A DNA stretch of 64,000 nucleotides from positions 62,001 through 126,000 of the forward strand of contig CANMBE010000005.1 in assembly GCA_947495975.1 (NCBI GenBank), given 5' to 3'. Positions 1 through 8,800 of the stretch are shown in pieces. The notes beneath the pieces are model-generated. The model worked only from the letters and a program-made list of their open reading frames with translations. It did no database searches and was not told the origin of the DNA. Within the stretch, counting starts at the first letter, position 1. The number at the start of each line of letters is the position of its first letter. The translations under genes and the position numbers were made by a program. Source of the DNA: Ignavibacteria bacterium (GTDB lineage: Bacteria; Bacteroidota; Ignavibacteria; Kapaibacteriales; Kapaibacteriaceae).

Positions 1-1
1 T

Positions 2-592
2 GCAGGAGCCATTTTCTCTGGCTTCGCCATGGTGATGACGCTTTTGATCATCACAAGGGAAGTGCTCGATCTAAAGCAGTTCATTACGCTGAAGCACTTC
101 GATAATATGAACAAGATCATACTTGCCACAGGTATGATGGTTGGATATGCGTACGCCATGGAAATGTTTATCGCATGGTACTCAGGAAGCGATTGGGAGC
201 GTTGGGTGTTCATTAATCGCGCCATGGGTGACTATGCATGGGCGTATTGGACAATGGTAGTGTGCAATGTTGTATCACCACAAGTATACTGGTTCAAAAA
301 AGCACGCAGAAGTATTCCACTGATGTTCGTGATCTCAATCTTTGTGAACATCGGTATGTGGTTTGAAAGATTTACGATCATTTCAACAACGCTTCACCAC
401 GACTTTCTACCGGCTTCATGGGGATATTATTCTCCAACGTGGGTTGAGATATCAATCTTGATTGGCACGTTCGGCATTTTCCTTTCGCTCTTTCTCTTGT
501 TTGCAAAGTTCGTTCCGGTTATCGCCATTGCAGAGATCAAGAGCATCTTGCCAGGTTCGCAGCCAAAGCATCACCATACCCCACACTCATGA
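2..592 (+). CDS. actC: Alternative Complex III subunit ActC, NrfD-like, 3' part only
   Basis: This is the C-terminal part of an integral membrane NrfD/PsrC-family subunit of Alternative Complex III, the quinol:cytochrome c (or oxidase) oxidoreductase that replaces the bc1 complex in many FCB bacteria. The reading frame is open from base 2, so the gene begins upstream of the window; the first internal ATG is at 29. About 197 residues are visible. They contain several hydrophobic segments, the sequence [12 protein letters not shown] near the start, and a histidine-rich cytoplasmic tail (KHHHTPH). The stop overlaps the start of actD (ATGA at 589-592), which points to translational coupling. Assignment rests on the following actD, actE and actF genes as well as on the sequence itself. 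Confidence 0.88.
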   Translation, partial: AGAIFSGFAMVMTLLIITREVLDLKQFITLKHFDNMNKIILATGMMVGYAYAMEMFIAWYSGSDWERWVFINRAMGDYAWAYWTMVVCNVVSPQVYWFKKARRSIPLMFVISIFVNIGMWFERFTIISTTLHHDFLPASWGYYSPTWVEISILIGTFGIFLSLFLLFAKFVPVIAIAEIKSILPGSQPKHHHTPHS

Positions 593-1131
593 GTACAACA
601 CCTGTCGGCGTCATTGGAGAGTTTACCGAGGTAAACGCGGCTGTTGCAGCGGCGGAAAAACTGCGCGATGCAGGCTACCGAAGCTGGGACATCCACACAC
701 CATATCCTGTACACGGTCTCGATAAAGCAATGGGCGTAAAGCGCTCCATTTTATCGTATTTCTCTTTTGCAGGTTTGGTAGGGGGCTTATCAACTGCAGT
801 AGGACTTCAGTATTGGACCGGTGCGGTGGACTACAAACTGAACATTGGTGGCAAGGGATTTTTCGATTGGCAGTTCTCTGTTCCAATTGATTTCGAATTG
901 TCAATTCTTGGAACGGCTCTCTTGACCGTGGCCGGACTGTTTCATCTATGTAGACTTCCTACATGGTACAATCGTTATCAAGATGATGAATCATTTAAGA
1001 AGGCAACAGACGATACGTTTGTTGTTACCATTGATTCAGAAGACGACAGATTTTCGGCTGACGGAACACAGACAATGCTTCGGCAACTCGGCGCTGCAAA
1101 CGTCCACCTTGTAACTGCTACAGCGGAATGA
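589..1131 (+). CDS. actD: Alternative Complex III subunit ActD (DUF3341)
   Basis: This is a 180-residue protein matching the DUF3341 family, the small two-helix membrane subunit of Alternative Complex III. The N-terminal part (about residues 1-45) is a soluble alpha/beta segment starting [20 protein letters not shown], with the sequence [11 protein letters not shown] that is typical of ActD. Two membrane segments follow at about residues 50-75 and 103-123. The C-terminal 50 residues are soluble and acidic. Its start overlaps the actC stop and it sits directly before actE, the standard act gene order. No catalytic residue or cofactor site is known for ActD. Confidence 0.9.
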   Translation: MSTTPVGVIGEFTEVNAAVAAAEKLRDAGYRSWDIHTPYPVHGLDKAMGVKRSILSYFSFAGLVGGLSTAVGLQYWTGAVDYKLNIGGKGFFDWQFSVPIDFELSILGTALLTVAGLFHLCRLPTWYNRYQDDESFKKATDDTFVVTIDSEDDRFSADGTQTMLRQLGAANVHLVTATAE

Positions 1132-1156
1132 TCACGAACCTCAACGGCATCCTCGC

Positions 1157-1780
1157 ATGAACGTACGTAAACTTCCTATCCTCTGGATACTCCTCGGCTT
1201 GCTCATTGCAGGCTTCACGACGCTTGTTCTCGCAGGCCAGATTCCATGGTTCTCAAAGCAACCGCCTCTTGAATTTCTCTATAATATGGACCTGACATTT
1301 AAGGCCATTCCTCAATCGGGAAATACGTTCTTCGCTGATCGGAAGAGCCTTCGTGATCCAGTTGCGGGTACCATTGCACGCGGAGCACAGCCTTACGCAT
1401 TAGGTATGGGAGACATTGATGCAGCAGAGACAGAGAATGTGGATCCAAATCTCCCAATGACGGAATTCGTGATGGCCCGTGGCCAAAATCGATTCAACGT
1501 CTTCTGCGCTGCCTGCCACAACTACGATGCAAAGAGTCTTTCGAAACTCGTCAAACGTGGATCATGGCCTGGTATTCCCGACCTAACACGTGAACAAACA
1601 GCAGCGCTTTCAAATGCTCGGATATTTCATATCATAAGTGCTGGTCAAAATCTCATGCCGAGTTATGCTGATAAGATCTCGGTAACTGATCGCTGGGCTA
1701 TCATTCGCTATCTAAGAACGCTTCAGGGTGTTGTTGGAACGGCGAGTAATCCTTCAGCAGTAACCACACAAGCACAGTAA
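1157..1780 (+). CDS. actE: Alternative Complex III subunit ActE, monoheme cytochrome c
   Basis: This 207-residue c-type cytochrome is the ActE subunit of Alternative Complex III, which carries electrons away from the complex on the periplasmic face. An N-terminal hydrophobic segment (about residues 7-27) acts as a signal or anchor. One heme-binding motif, CAACH, lies at residues 117-121. The likely axial methionine is in NLMPSYA (about residue 167). The spacing and the sequence MARGQNRFNVFCAACH are characteristic of the family. Making this protein needs a cytochrome c maturation system; a Ccm gene set lies at 50.8-55.1 kb in the same window. Confidence 0.93.
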   Translation: MNVRKLPILWILLGLLIAGFTTLVLAGQIPWFSKQPPLEFLYNMDLTFKAIPQSGNTFFADRKSLRDPVAGTIARGAQPYALGMGDIDAAETENVDPNLPMTEFVMARGQNRFNVFCAACHNYDAKSLSKLVKRGSWPGIPDLTREQTAALSNARIFHIISAGQNLMPSYADKISVTDRWAIIRYLRTLQGVVGTASNPSAVTTQAQ

Positions 1781-1802
1781 TCGCCAAGAGGAGCAATACA
1801 CA

Positions 1803-3008
1803 ATGTCAAATGTCAATCTTGGCTCAACACCGATAATCGGGAAGATCAATACGATCGGAATGGTTCTCGCTGTAGTAGGTGCCATTGGTCTCGGAGCCAC
1901 TTTCGCACTGAACGGTCAACAACGTTTTTTTGCAGACTACTTGCTCGGGTTTTGGTACTTCGCCGGGATCAGCGTAACGATGATGTTCTTTTCTGCCTTG
2001 CAATACCTTGCTCGCGCGGGATGGAGTTCAGCTATTCGACGTATTGCAGAGAATTTTACGGGCATGGTGCCTTTCTTGGCTATTGCCTTGATCCCAATAA
2101 TCCTAAACATTCTCTCCCACAACTCAATCTATGAGTGGTCACATCACGACGCCAGCTCTGATGTTATCCTTCAGAAGAAAGCAGCATACCTCAACCCTAT
2201 GGCATTTGCTATCAGGATGGGTGTCTACGTGCTTTTCTGGTTTGGTATGTACCGATTTGTTATTGGTAACTCACTCAAGCAGGATGCAACAGGTACAGAT
2301 ATTACTCCAACTCGTAAGAATTGGAAGCGTGCCGCACCATGGGTTCTGGTGTACGCGTTGTCTATCACGTTCGCATCGTTTGATCTTCTTATGTCGCTGG
2401 AGCCGCACTGGTTCTCAACGATATGGGGCGTCTATACATTTGCTGGACACTTTGTAGGTGCGATTGCCATCGTTACAATCATGACAGTTGTACTCTACAA
2501 CAATGGTCATCTTCGGCAGTATATCACGGGCGAGCACTTTCATGATCTCGGAAAGTTGATGTTTGCGTTTTCTGTGTTCTGGGCATATATCGCCTTTTCG
2601 CAGTATTTCATTATCTGGTATGCAAACCTGCCTGAAGAGACTATCTACTTTGCAAATCGCACCTCACATGGGTGGGAGTACTTCGGAATTGCACTTGTCG
2701 TAATGCACTTTGTAGTGCCGTTTATGGTACTGCTTCGTCAGGATGTAAAGCGCAAAGGCAACGTACTTATCGCTGCAGCCATTATCATTCTTATCTCGCA
2801 CTACATTGACCTAACGTGGATTATCATGCCCGCCGTTGGACATCATATCCTTAAAACGGATAGTGTTGTTTTTGGATGGCAGGAGCTCACAGGCTGGATG
2901 TTCTTTGGTGGCATCTTCCTTCTCTTCGCTGTTCGTGACTACAAGAAACGCAGTGCAGTTGCATTTAATGATCCTCTCATTCATGAGGCAACTGAGTACA
3001 CAACGTAA
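1803..3008 (+). CDS. actF: Alternative Complex III subunit ActF, quinone-site membrane subunit
   Basis: This 401-residue polytopic protein, with about ten hydrophobic segments, matches ActF, the smaller NrfD-like subunit of Alternative Complex III. Diagnostic stretches include SLEPHWFSTIWGVY, the HDLGKLMFAFSVFWAYIAFSQ region and HYIDLTWIIMPA. The gene follows actE by 22 nt and ends the operon, because a strong intrinsic terminator starts 23 nt after its stop. In many genomes cytochrome oxidase genes follow actF directly. Here they do not, so the terminal oxidase must be encoded elsewhere. Confidence 0.92.
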   Translation: MSNVNLGSTPIIGKINTIGMVLAVVGAIGLGATFALNGQQRFFADYLLGFWYFAGISVTMMFFSALQYLARAGWSSAIRRIAENFTGMVPFLAIALIPIILNILSHNSIYEWSHHDASSDVILQKKAAYLNPMAFAIRMGVYVLFWFGMYRFVIGNSLKQDATGTDITPTRKNWKRAAPWVLVYALSITFASFDLLMSLEPHWFSTIWGVYTFAGHFVGAIAIVTIMTVVLYNNGHLRQYITGEHFHDLGKLMFAFSVFWAYIAFSQYFIIWYANLPEETIYFANRTSHGWEYFGIALVVMHFVVPFMVLLRQDVKRKGNVLIAAAIIILISHYIDLTWIIMPAVGHHILKTDSVVFGWQELTGWMFFGGIFLLFAVRDYKKRSAVAFNDPLIHEATEYTT

Positions 3009-3031
3009 GAGCCCCCTAACAGAGAAATAGA

Positions 3032-3074
3032 AAAGGCCTCTATCGAATATCGATAGAGGCCTTTGTTTTTTTTG
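3032..3074 (+). terminator. Intrinsic terminator of the act operon
   Basis: A perfect 15-bp stem (arms 3032-3046 and 3050-3064) with a 3-nt loop is followed by a T-rich run to 3074. It closes the Alternative Complex III operon. Because the left arm begins with only three A residues, activity on the opposite strand would be weaker. Confidence 0.95.
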
Positions 3075-3344
3075 TGAATTGACTTAGATAATGGGGAAAC
3101 ATGTCGCTAGTATATCCACTGACTACTAATTCACCAATGAGTCCACCATTACGCGTCATATTGCCCCCTCAACAATATGAACGAAACACGCCACGCGTAT
3201 GCCGAACTATTGGTCGGAAACAAACGTTTTCTTCACGTTAGTGACCTCACATTAACCCTCGTAGAACGCCACCAGTGGAGAATTCTTCGTGGTATATTTG
3301 TAATCATACAAAACACAACACAATCCTTCAATATTGACCCATCT
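3075..3344 (+). other. Non-coding leader between the act terminator and lpdA
   Basis: About 270 bases without a convincing gene. An open frame continuous with lpdA runs from 3177, but its first 56 codons do not resemble the N-terminus of any lipoamide dehydrogenase. A TATATTTG element at 3293-3300 matches the Bacteroidota -7 consensus TAnnTTTG and would give a leader of about 40 nt before the ATG at 3345. I see no matching TTG at the -33 position, so this promoter call is weak. Confidence 0.4.
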
Positions 3345-4748
3345 ATGAATCAACATACCTTTGATCTTGTCGTAATAGGCTCCGGCCCAGGGGGTTACGT
3401 AGCAGCCATCAGAGCAGCGCAGCTTGGACTTACGGTTGCCTGCGTAGAGCGTGATAAGCTCGGCGGCGTGTGTCTTAATTGGGGCTGCATTCCATCGAAG
3501 TCGCTTCTTAAGAACGCTGAATACATGAACTTTCTGAAGCATGCAGATGATTATGGGTTTGGTTTGAAGGACATAGCTGTAGACTTTCCAAAGGTTATTG
3601 CACGGTCACGCGGTGTTGCCGATAAAATGAGCAATGGAGTGTCATTCCTTTTCAAGAAGCATAAGGTGACATTGATAAAAGGGTGGGGGACAATCAAGAC
3701 TGCAACCACGATTGAAGTTGCCGATGAGAAAGGTGTCATTACAGACAATATCACAAGTAAGAATATCATGATTGCTACGGGTGCACGTCCTCGTCAAATC
3801 CCAGGCATCGATGTTGATCGCGAATTCATTCTTACTTCCACAGAGGCAATGCTTCAACAGAAGACTCCAAAGTCGCTTATCGTTATGGGCGCAGGTGCAA
3901 TCGGAATTGAGTTCGCATATTTCTATCAATCATTTGGAACAGCAGTAACTGTTGTTGAAATGCTTGATCGAGTATTGCCCGTTGAAGATGAGGATATTTC
4001 AAAAGAGCTCCGCAAAACATTGGAGCGTGATGGGATGAAAATTATAACGGAATCAAAGGTGATTTCTGCGAAGAAGAAGGGCAAGGGAGTGGAAGTGGTT
4101 ATCGAGAAGAAGGATGGAACCAAGGAGACCCTTACCGCTGACTTAGGACTCAATGCGATTGGCGTTCAAGGAAACATTGAAAATATCGGCCTCGAAAATG
4201 TTGGTGTTGCACTGGAAAGGGGCTGGATAACGGTTGATAAGTATTGTCGCACCAATGTCCCAAACATCTATGCGATTGGTGATGTTGCCGGGGCCCCATG
4301 GTTAGCACATAAGGCTTCTGCAGAAGGCCTCGTTGCTGCTGAGCATATTGCCGGACATCATACCGACGGTGTGGACTTCTCCAACATCCCTGGATGCACG
4401 TATTGCCAGCCGCAAGTGGCTAGCATAGGGCTTACTGAGAAGAAAGCAAAAGAAGCTGGCTATGAAATCAAAGTTGGCAAGTTCCCATTTACTGCAAACG
4501 GCAAGGCACATGGAATTGGCAAGGCACAAGGATTTGTGAAGCTCATTTTTGATGCCACGTATGGTGAGATCCTTGGCGCACACATGATAGGTCCAGATGT
4601 TACTGAGCTCATCGCTGAGATTGGAATTGCTCGTGCATTGGGAGCAACCGGTCCAACTATTTTCAAAACGATTCATGCACACCCAACGCTAAGTGAAGCA
4701 ATCATGGAATCTGCTGCCTTGGCATACGGCGAATGTGTTAATCTTTAA
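3345..4748 (+). CDS. lpdA: Dihydrolipoyl dehydrogenase (E3)
   Basis: The 467-residue FAD flavoprotein reoxidises dihydrolipoamide on the E2 subunits of 2-oxoacid dehydrogenases (or glycine cleavage H protein) and passes electrons to NAD. The FAD dinucleotide motif GSGPGG is at residues 12-17, the redox disulfide GGVCLNWGC at 41-48 (C43 and C48), an NAD-binding GAGAIGIEF in the middle, and the catalytic His-Glu pair in HAHPTLSE (H446, E451). I chose the ATG at 3345 because family N-termini begin just before the FAD motif; a start at 3177 would add 56 unrelated residues. lipB, needed to make its lipoylated partners, follows 22 nt later. A fused E1 component lies separately at 19.4 kb. Confidence 0.96.
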   Translation: MNQHTFDLVVIGSGPGGYVAAIRAAQLGLTVACVERDKLGGVCLNWGCIPSKSLLKNAEYMNFLKHADDYGFGLKDIAVDFPKVIARSRGVADKMSNGVSFLFKKHKVTLIKGWGTIKTATTIEVADEKGVITDNITSKNIMIATGARPRQIPGIDVDREFILTSTEAMLQQKTPKSLIVMGAGAIGIEFAYFYQSFGTAVTVVEMLDRVLPVEDEDISKELRKTLERDGMKIITESKVISAKKKGKGVEVVIEKKDGTKETLTADLGLNAIGVQGNIENIGLENVGVALERGWITVDKYCRTNVPNIYAIGDVAGAPWLAHKASAEGLVAAEHIAGHHTDGVDFSNIPGCTYCQPQVASIGLTEKKAKEAGYEIKVGKFPFTANGKAHGIGKAQGFVKLIFDATYGEILGAHMIGPDVTELIAEIGIARALGATGPTIFKTIHAHPTLSEAIMESAALAYGECVNL

Positions 4749-4769
4749 TCAATGTGTTAATCTTTAATC
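4732..4769 (+). repeat. Perfect 19-bp tandem duplication across the lpdA stop codon
   Basis: Bases 4732-4750 and 4751-4769 are identical. The first copy holds the last codons and stop of lpdA; the second is untranslated and ends 1 nt before the lipB ATG. It looks like a recent slippage or duplication event that moved lipB 19 bp away. Without it, lpdA and lipB would be separated by only about 3 nt. Confidence 0.95.
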
Positions 4770-4770
4770 T

Positions 4771-5406
4771 ATGAACGTTCAAGACTGGGGTCTGATTGAT
4801 TTTAGCGAAGCCTGGCGCAGGCAGCGTGAGCTGGTGGATGCCATTCTACGTTCCAACCAGCCAGATACGTTGGTCTTGTGCGAGCACCCTGCAGTGATCA
4901 CTCTCGGCCGTAATTCCAAAGAAGATAGCGTTTCAGAAAATCGAGACGTGTTAGCTGCACACGGAATTGATATTGTAGAAATCAATCGTGGTGGGGAGGC
5001 AACAGTTCACAGTCCTGGACAACTCGTAGGTTATCCAATTTTCAATCTCACGCGTACAAAACAAGATCTCCATTGGTTCTTGCGCACTATGGAGCAGAGC
5101 ATTATCGATTCAATTGCATCGTATGATGTTCTAGGGAATCGGGTACGGGGCTTAACTGGTGTTTGGATTGAGGACATTCGAAAAATATGCGCAATCGGAA
5201 TCCATTGTAGTAGGTGGGTAACTTCTCATGGCTTTGCACTGAATGTGCATAACGATATGGCATTGTTTGACTCAATCGTTCCATGTGGTATTCGAGAGCG
5301 TGGCGTAACCTCTCTTCAAATCGAAACTGGTCGCATTTTCGACATGGCTGAGGTTAAGAATGCCGTAAAAAGCGCATTTGCTGCGAACTTCATCGTATCT
5401 ACGTAA
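4771..5406 (+). CDS. lipB: Octanoyl-[ACP]:protein N-octanoyltransferase
   Basis: This 211-residue enzyme moves octanoate from acyl carrier protein to a lysine on lipoyl domains, the first step of lipoate assembly. Family motifs are present: RGGEATVHSPGQ (residues 73-84, with HS where HG is more usual), the conserved lysine K138 in RKICAIGI, HGFALNV, and the catalytic cysteine C172 in IVPCGI. Length is typical. It follows lpdA and is probably co-transcribed with it, which makes sense because LpdA acts on the lipoyl groups LipB helps to build. I see no lipA in the window. Confidence 0.95.
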   Translation: MNVQDWGLIDFSEAWRRQRELVDAILRSNQPDTLVLCEHPAVITLGRNSKEDSVSENRDVLAAHGIDIVEINRGGEATVHSPGQLVGYPIFNLTRTKQDLHWFLRTMEQSIIDSIASYDVLGNRVRGLTGVWIEDIRKICAIGIHCSRWVTSHGFALNVHNDMALFDSIVPCGIRERGVTSLQIETGRIFDMAEVKNAVKSAFAANFIVST

Positions 5407-5520
5407 CACGTTGATAGCGAACATGGTTGCCACAGTAGGAAATAGTGCTGAAAGTCAATGTTTTTCCTGCGCCCCTTACAACTGTACTTGTTTCAAAGAA
5501 TTTGGGTAGGCGACCACCCC

Positions 5521-5541
5521 TGTGGATAACCCTGTGGATAG
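5521..5541 (+). other. Two tandem DnaA boxes
   Basis: Bases 5521-5529 are an exact complement of the DnaA consensus TTATCCACA. Bases 5533-5541 repeat it with one change, in the same orientation and 12 bp apart. They lie in a 231-bp non-coding interval (5407-5637) between lipB and tRNA-Gly. The sequence match is clear. Whether this is part of an origin, a DnaA-titration site or a regulatory site cannot be told from the window. No dnaA, dnaN or strand switch in gene orientation is near. Confidence 0.6.
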
Positions 5542-5592
5542 TGCTAACAACTAGGCAATGTTTGGGGTTACGGAGACGTATCAAATTAGGCA

Positions 5593-5622
5593 TTGACTCT
5601 GCACCCCTGTGCTCGTAATTTG
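5593..5622 (+). promoter_or_regulatory. Promoter of tRNA-Gly
   Basis: TTGACT (5593-5598), a 17-nt spacer and TAATTT (5616-5621, followed by G) form a good sigma-70 type promoter. Read the Bacteroidota way it is TTG-N20-TAATTTG. Transcription would start about 10 nt before the tRNA. The second tRNA in this window has the same arrangement (50067-50095). Confidence 0.75.
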
Positions 5623-5637
5623 CGCCTATTCTCTTAT

Positions 5638-5711
<74 letters not shown>

Positions 5712-5746
5712 GACGACGCGAGTCGTCACGTCCTCTTTTATGCTGC

Positions 5747-5789
5747 ATGCCTTGCTATCTCATTCCCCCCTGATGGCAAGGCATTTTTA
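5747..5789 (+). terminator. Intrinsic terminator after tRNA-Gly
   Basis: Nine-base-pair perfect arms at 5747-5755 and 5776-5784 with a 20-nt loop, followed by a run of T residues. It ends the tRNA transcript before porU. Confidence 0.8.
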
Positions 5790-5853
5790 TATCCGGTAAC
5801 TTTAGTACCGATATGTACACAATACAATGTGAACACAGCGTCTCTACAACGGT

Positions 5854-8800
5854 ATGCTGCGTATGAATGATCCTCAACGGCCCAAAAAAGTTAACATGAT
5901 CAACTTCATCTATGTGACAGCCCGAGTGCTGTGTGTGCTGAGCGTTGTAGGGATTGTGGCTTCAACTAGTTCATTTGCACGGTTACCGAAAGGAATCGCT
6001 GTGCAAGAGCAAACGTCAAAGGTGTTGTCGTTCACCTACGTGCCAAAGATTCTACGCTGGGATACTGTCAACACATTCAACTCAGCAACGATACGTCCAG
6101 TCATTGACGGCGCACAAATTCGCGCATCAAGCGATGGATCAATTGTACAATGGATCGTTACTGTTGATTGCATTGTACCAAGTCCGCTAGGCTTTCGTGT
6201 TGACCGAAGTGATTTTCGCACGCTCACGTTGGCTTCAAGTTTGCCTTTTACCGTTGAGCACCTTGCAGACCGCATGCGGGCGCAAATGCCCAGCCCCTTA
6301 TCACAAAGAGTAACGGTTACATATGATGGTATTGCAGGGGACCGGCACATCGCACGCATCTCAATCGTTGTGGCATCACGAGAAAATGGGCGTACAACAA
6401 TTACTCGGAGCGCAGACGTTCGTCTGACGTTTGCAGGTGGGATAGCATCGGCAGGCAGAGCACCGTCAGCGCTCGGTGTGATAAACCCTTTAGCCCCATG
6501 GCTTACAGCACCATCTGTCTATAGTAAAAAGAATGAAAGTGTTCAAAACACTGAGTCTTTTGAAAATATGTTTCGCATGTCGATTGACCGCGAAGGCATG
6601 TATCGATTAACAGCAGATCAACTCCGGAGTGCAGGAGTCCCAACTGATGCTGAGGCTGCTCGTACAATTCGTGTATTTGGTAGAGGGGGCTTGGAGTTAC
6701 CAGAAGAAGTTGACTCAGCGATGACGAGTATGTTGCGCGAGCAACCAATCACGGTGAGAACCAATGGCGATGGCAGTGTTCGTGATGTAATTTTTTATGC
6801 ATCCGCTACAACTGGTTGGAATCGTGACAAGTCTACAATCAGGCATTACATACACCATTATGCAAAAACGAGCACGTGCTATTTAACGTATGGCGGCATT
6901 GACGGTCTCCGAGCGTCGCCACGAGCTGCTTCTGCCGCAGAGGCAACAATACGGCCAACAATCGTTACAGGTCGGGTGTTTAATGAAGATGAAATAGCAA
7001 GCCCATATTCATCTGGAAGTGGACGCCGGTGGCTTGGACGAACGATTGAAAATGGTGGTTCGATTGTCATGAATACCATCTTACCTGGTTTAGTGCGAAC
7101 TGGAGCGGTTGAGTATCGCTATGTGGTTGCACATCGCGGTGGCGTAACAGGCGCCATGACTGTCACTGAAAATGGAACGTTTGTTGCGCAAACAAGCATT
7201 CGCGCAGTTCCTAAATATATGGACGCCTATACCACGTTTGGAAAGGGAGTGATAGATGCACAGACGCTGCCAGCAGATGCACGAAGTGTATTGCGCCTAT
7301 CATATTCGAGTACAGATAAGTCCACCTCAGGTATGCTTGATTGGTTTGAGATTCACTATCCACGTCAAATGCAAGCCAGCGAAAGTGAGTTTGAATTCTG
7401 GACAGTGAGTGGTGCAGGTGTTCACGAATATGCCGTTAATGGTTTCTCTGGTGATTTGTTCGGCGTGGACGTAACCGACCGAACAAGACCTCAGATGGTT
7501 GAGAACGTTTCTGCAATTGGCGGAATGTTTGTTATCCGCGAATCGATAGACTCGAGCATTGCACGCAGATATTTCCTGTCTTCCAACCTCAGGTCCACAA
7601 CACTTTCGCGCATAACGTTCCCGCACTTGCATGCACGCCCTCGTGCGGCAAGTCTTCTCGTGATTACAGACCCATCGCTTCAGCCGTCAGCGCAGCGCTA
7701 TGCTGATTATCGCATCAGCATGAACAAGATCAGCGCACGTGTTATTACAACAGATGAGATCTATTCGGAATTTTCATACGGAATGCAAGACCCAACTGCA
7801 ATTCGTGACTTTATAGCAATGGCGTATGCAGCGTGGACTCCACGCCCAACGGCCGTTTTGTTTTGGGGTGACGGCCATTTTGACTACAAAAACATTTCAA
7901 CGTCTGTTCCTAACTACGTGATTCCTTACGAGAGTCTCGATCCGGATGATCAAGACTATGGTCTCGTAACCTATACAACGGATGACTACTACGTGCGAGT
8001 TGCTGGCGAGGACAATCGTCCTGAGTTGGCAATTGGTAGAATGCCGATTACGAGCAATCAAATAGGCGATAGGATTACCTCAAAGATTCGCCTGTATGAA
8101 AATTCTGCTTCAACAGATGATTGGCGTACGCGAATCACACTCGTTGCAGATGATGGTCAACAAGGGGATGGTTTATCGGACGGCGATACACACCTCGATC
8201 AGAGTGAAATTCTGGCAAGAGAATACACTCCTGCAGAATTCCAGATTCGCAAGATCTATATGGTGGAATATCCAACTGAAAATGTGGCAAGGGGCAGGCG
8301 TAAGCCAACCGTAACGCAGGACATGGTATCTACTTTGAATACAAGTGGAAGCCTCATCCTGAATTGGATTGGACATGGAAACCCTCGTGTGTGGGCACAC
8401 GAAGGGATTTTCGCGAGAGAAACAACACCCAGTCTCCTTTCTAACGCAACCAAGCCATTTTTTCTCACGGCAGCAACATGTGATTTTGCTCGATGGGATA
8501 TGACGGAAACAATGTCTGGTGCGGAGGATTTATTATTGCTCGAAACCGGTGGTGCAATCGGAGTATTCTCTGCAGCACGTGTGGTTTTTTCATTGGCTAA
8601 TGCTGAGCTCAATCAAGAATTCTACTCTGACCTCTTTACCAGGGGTGTCTCTGGTGAATATCCTACGCTTGGTGAGGCTATGTATTCTGTGAAACAGAAA
8701 TACAATGGAAATAACGATGAGAAGTTTCATTTGCTCGGCGATCCTACCATGCGCATCCTGGTACCTGAGCAGACTGTTCGTTTTACGAAGATCAATGGTG

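Noticed and set aside
3177-3344. N-terminal extension of lpdA from 3177
   Set aside because: The extra 56 residues do not resemble any lipoamide dehydrogenase, and the FAD motif starts just after the ATG at 3345.
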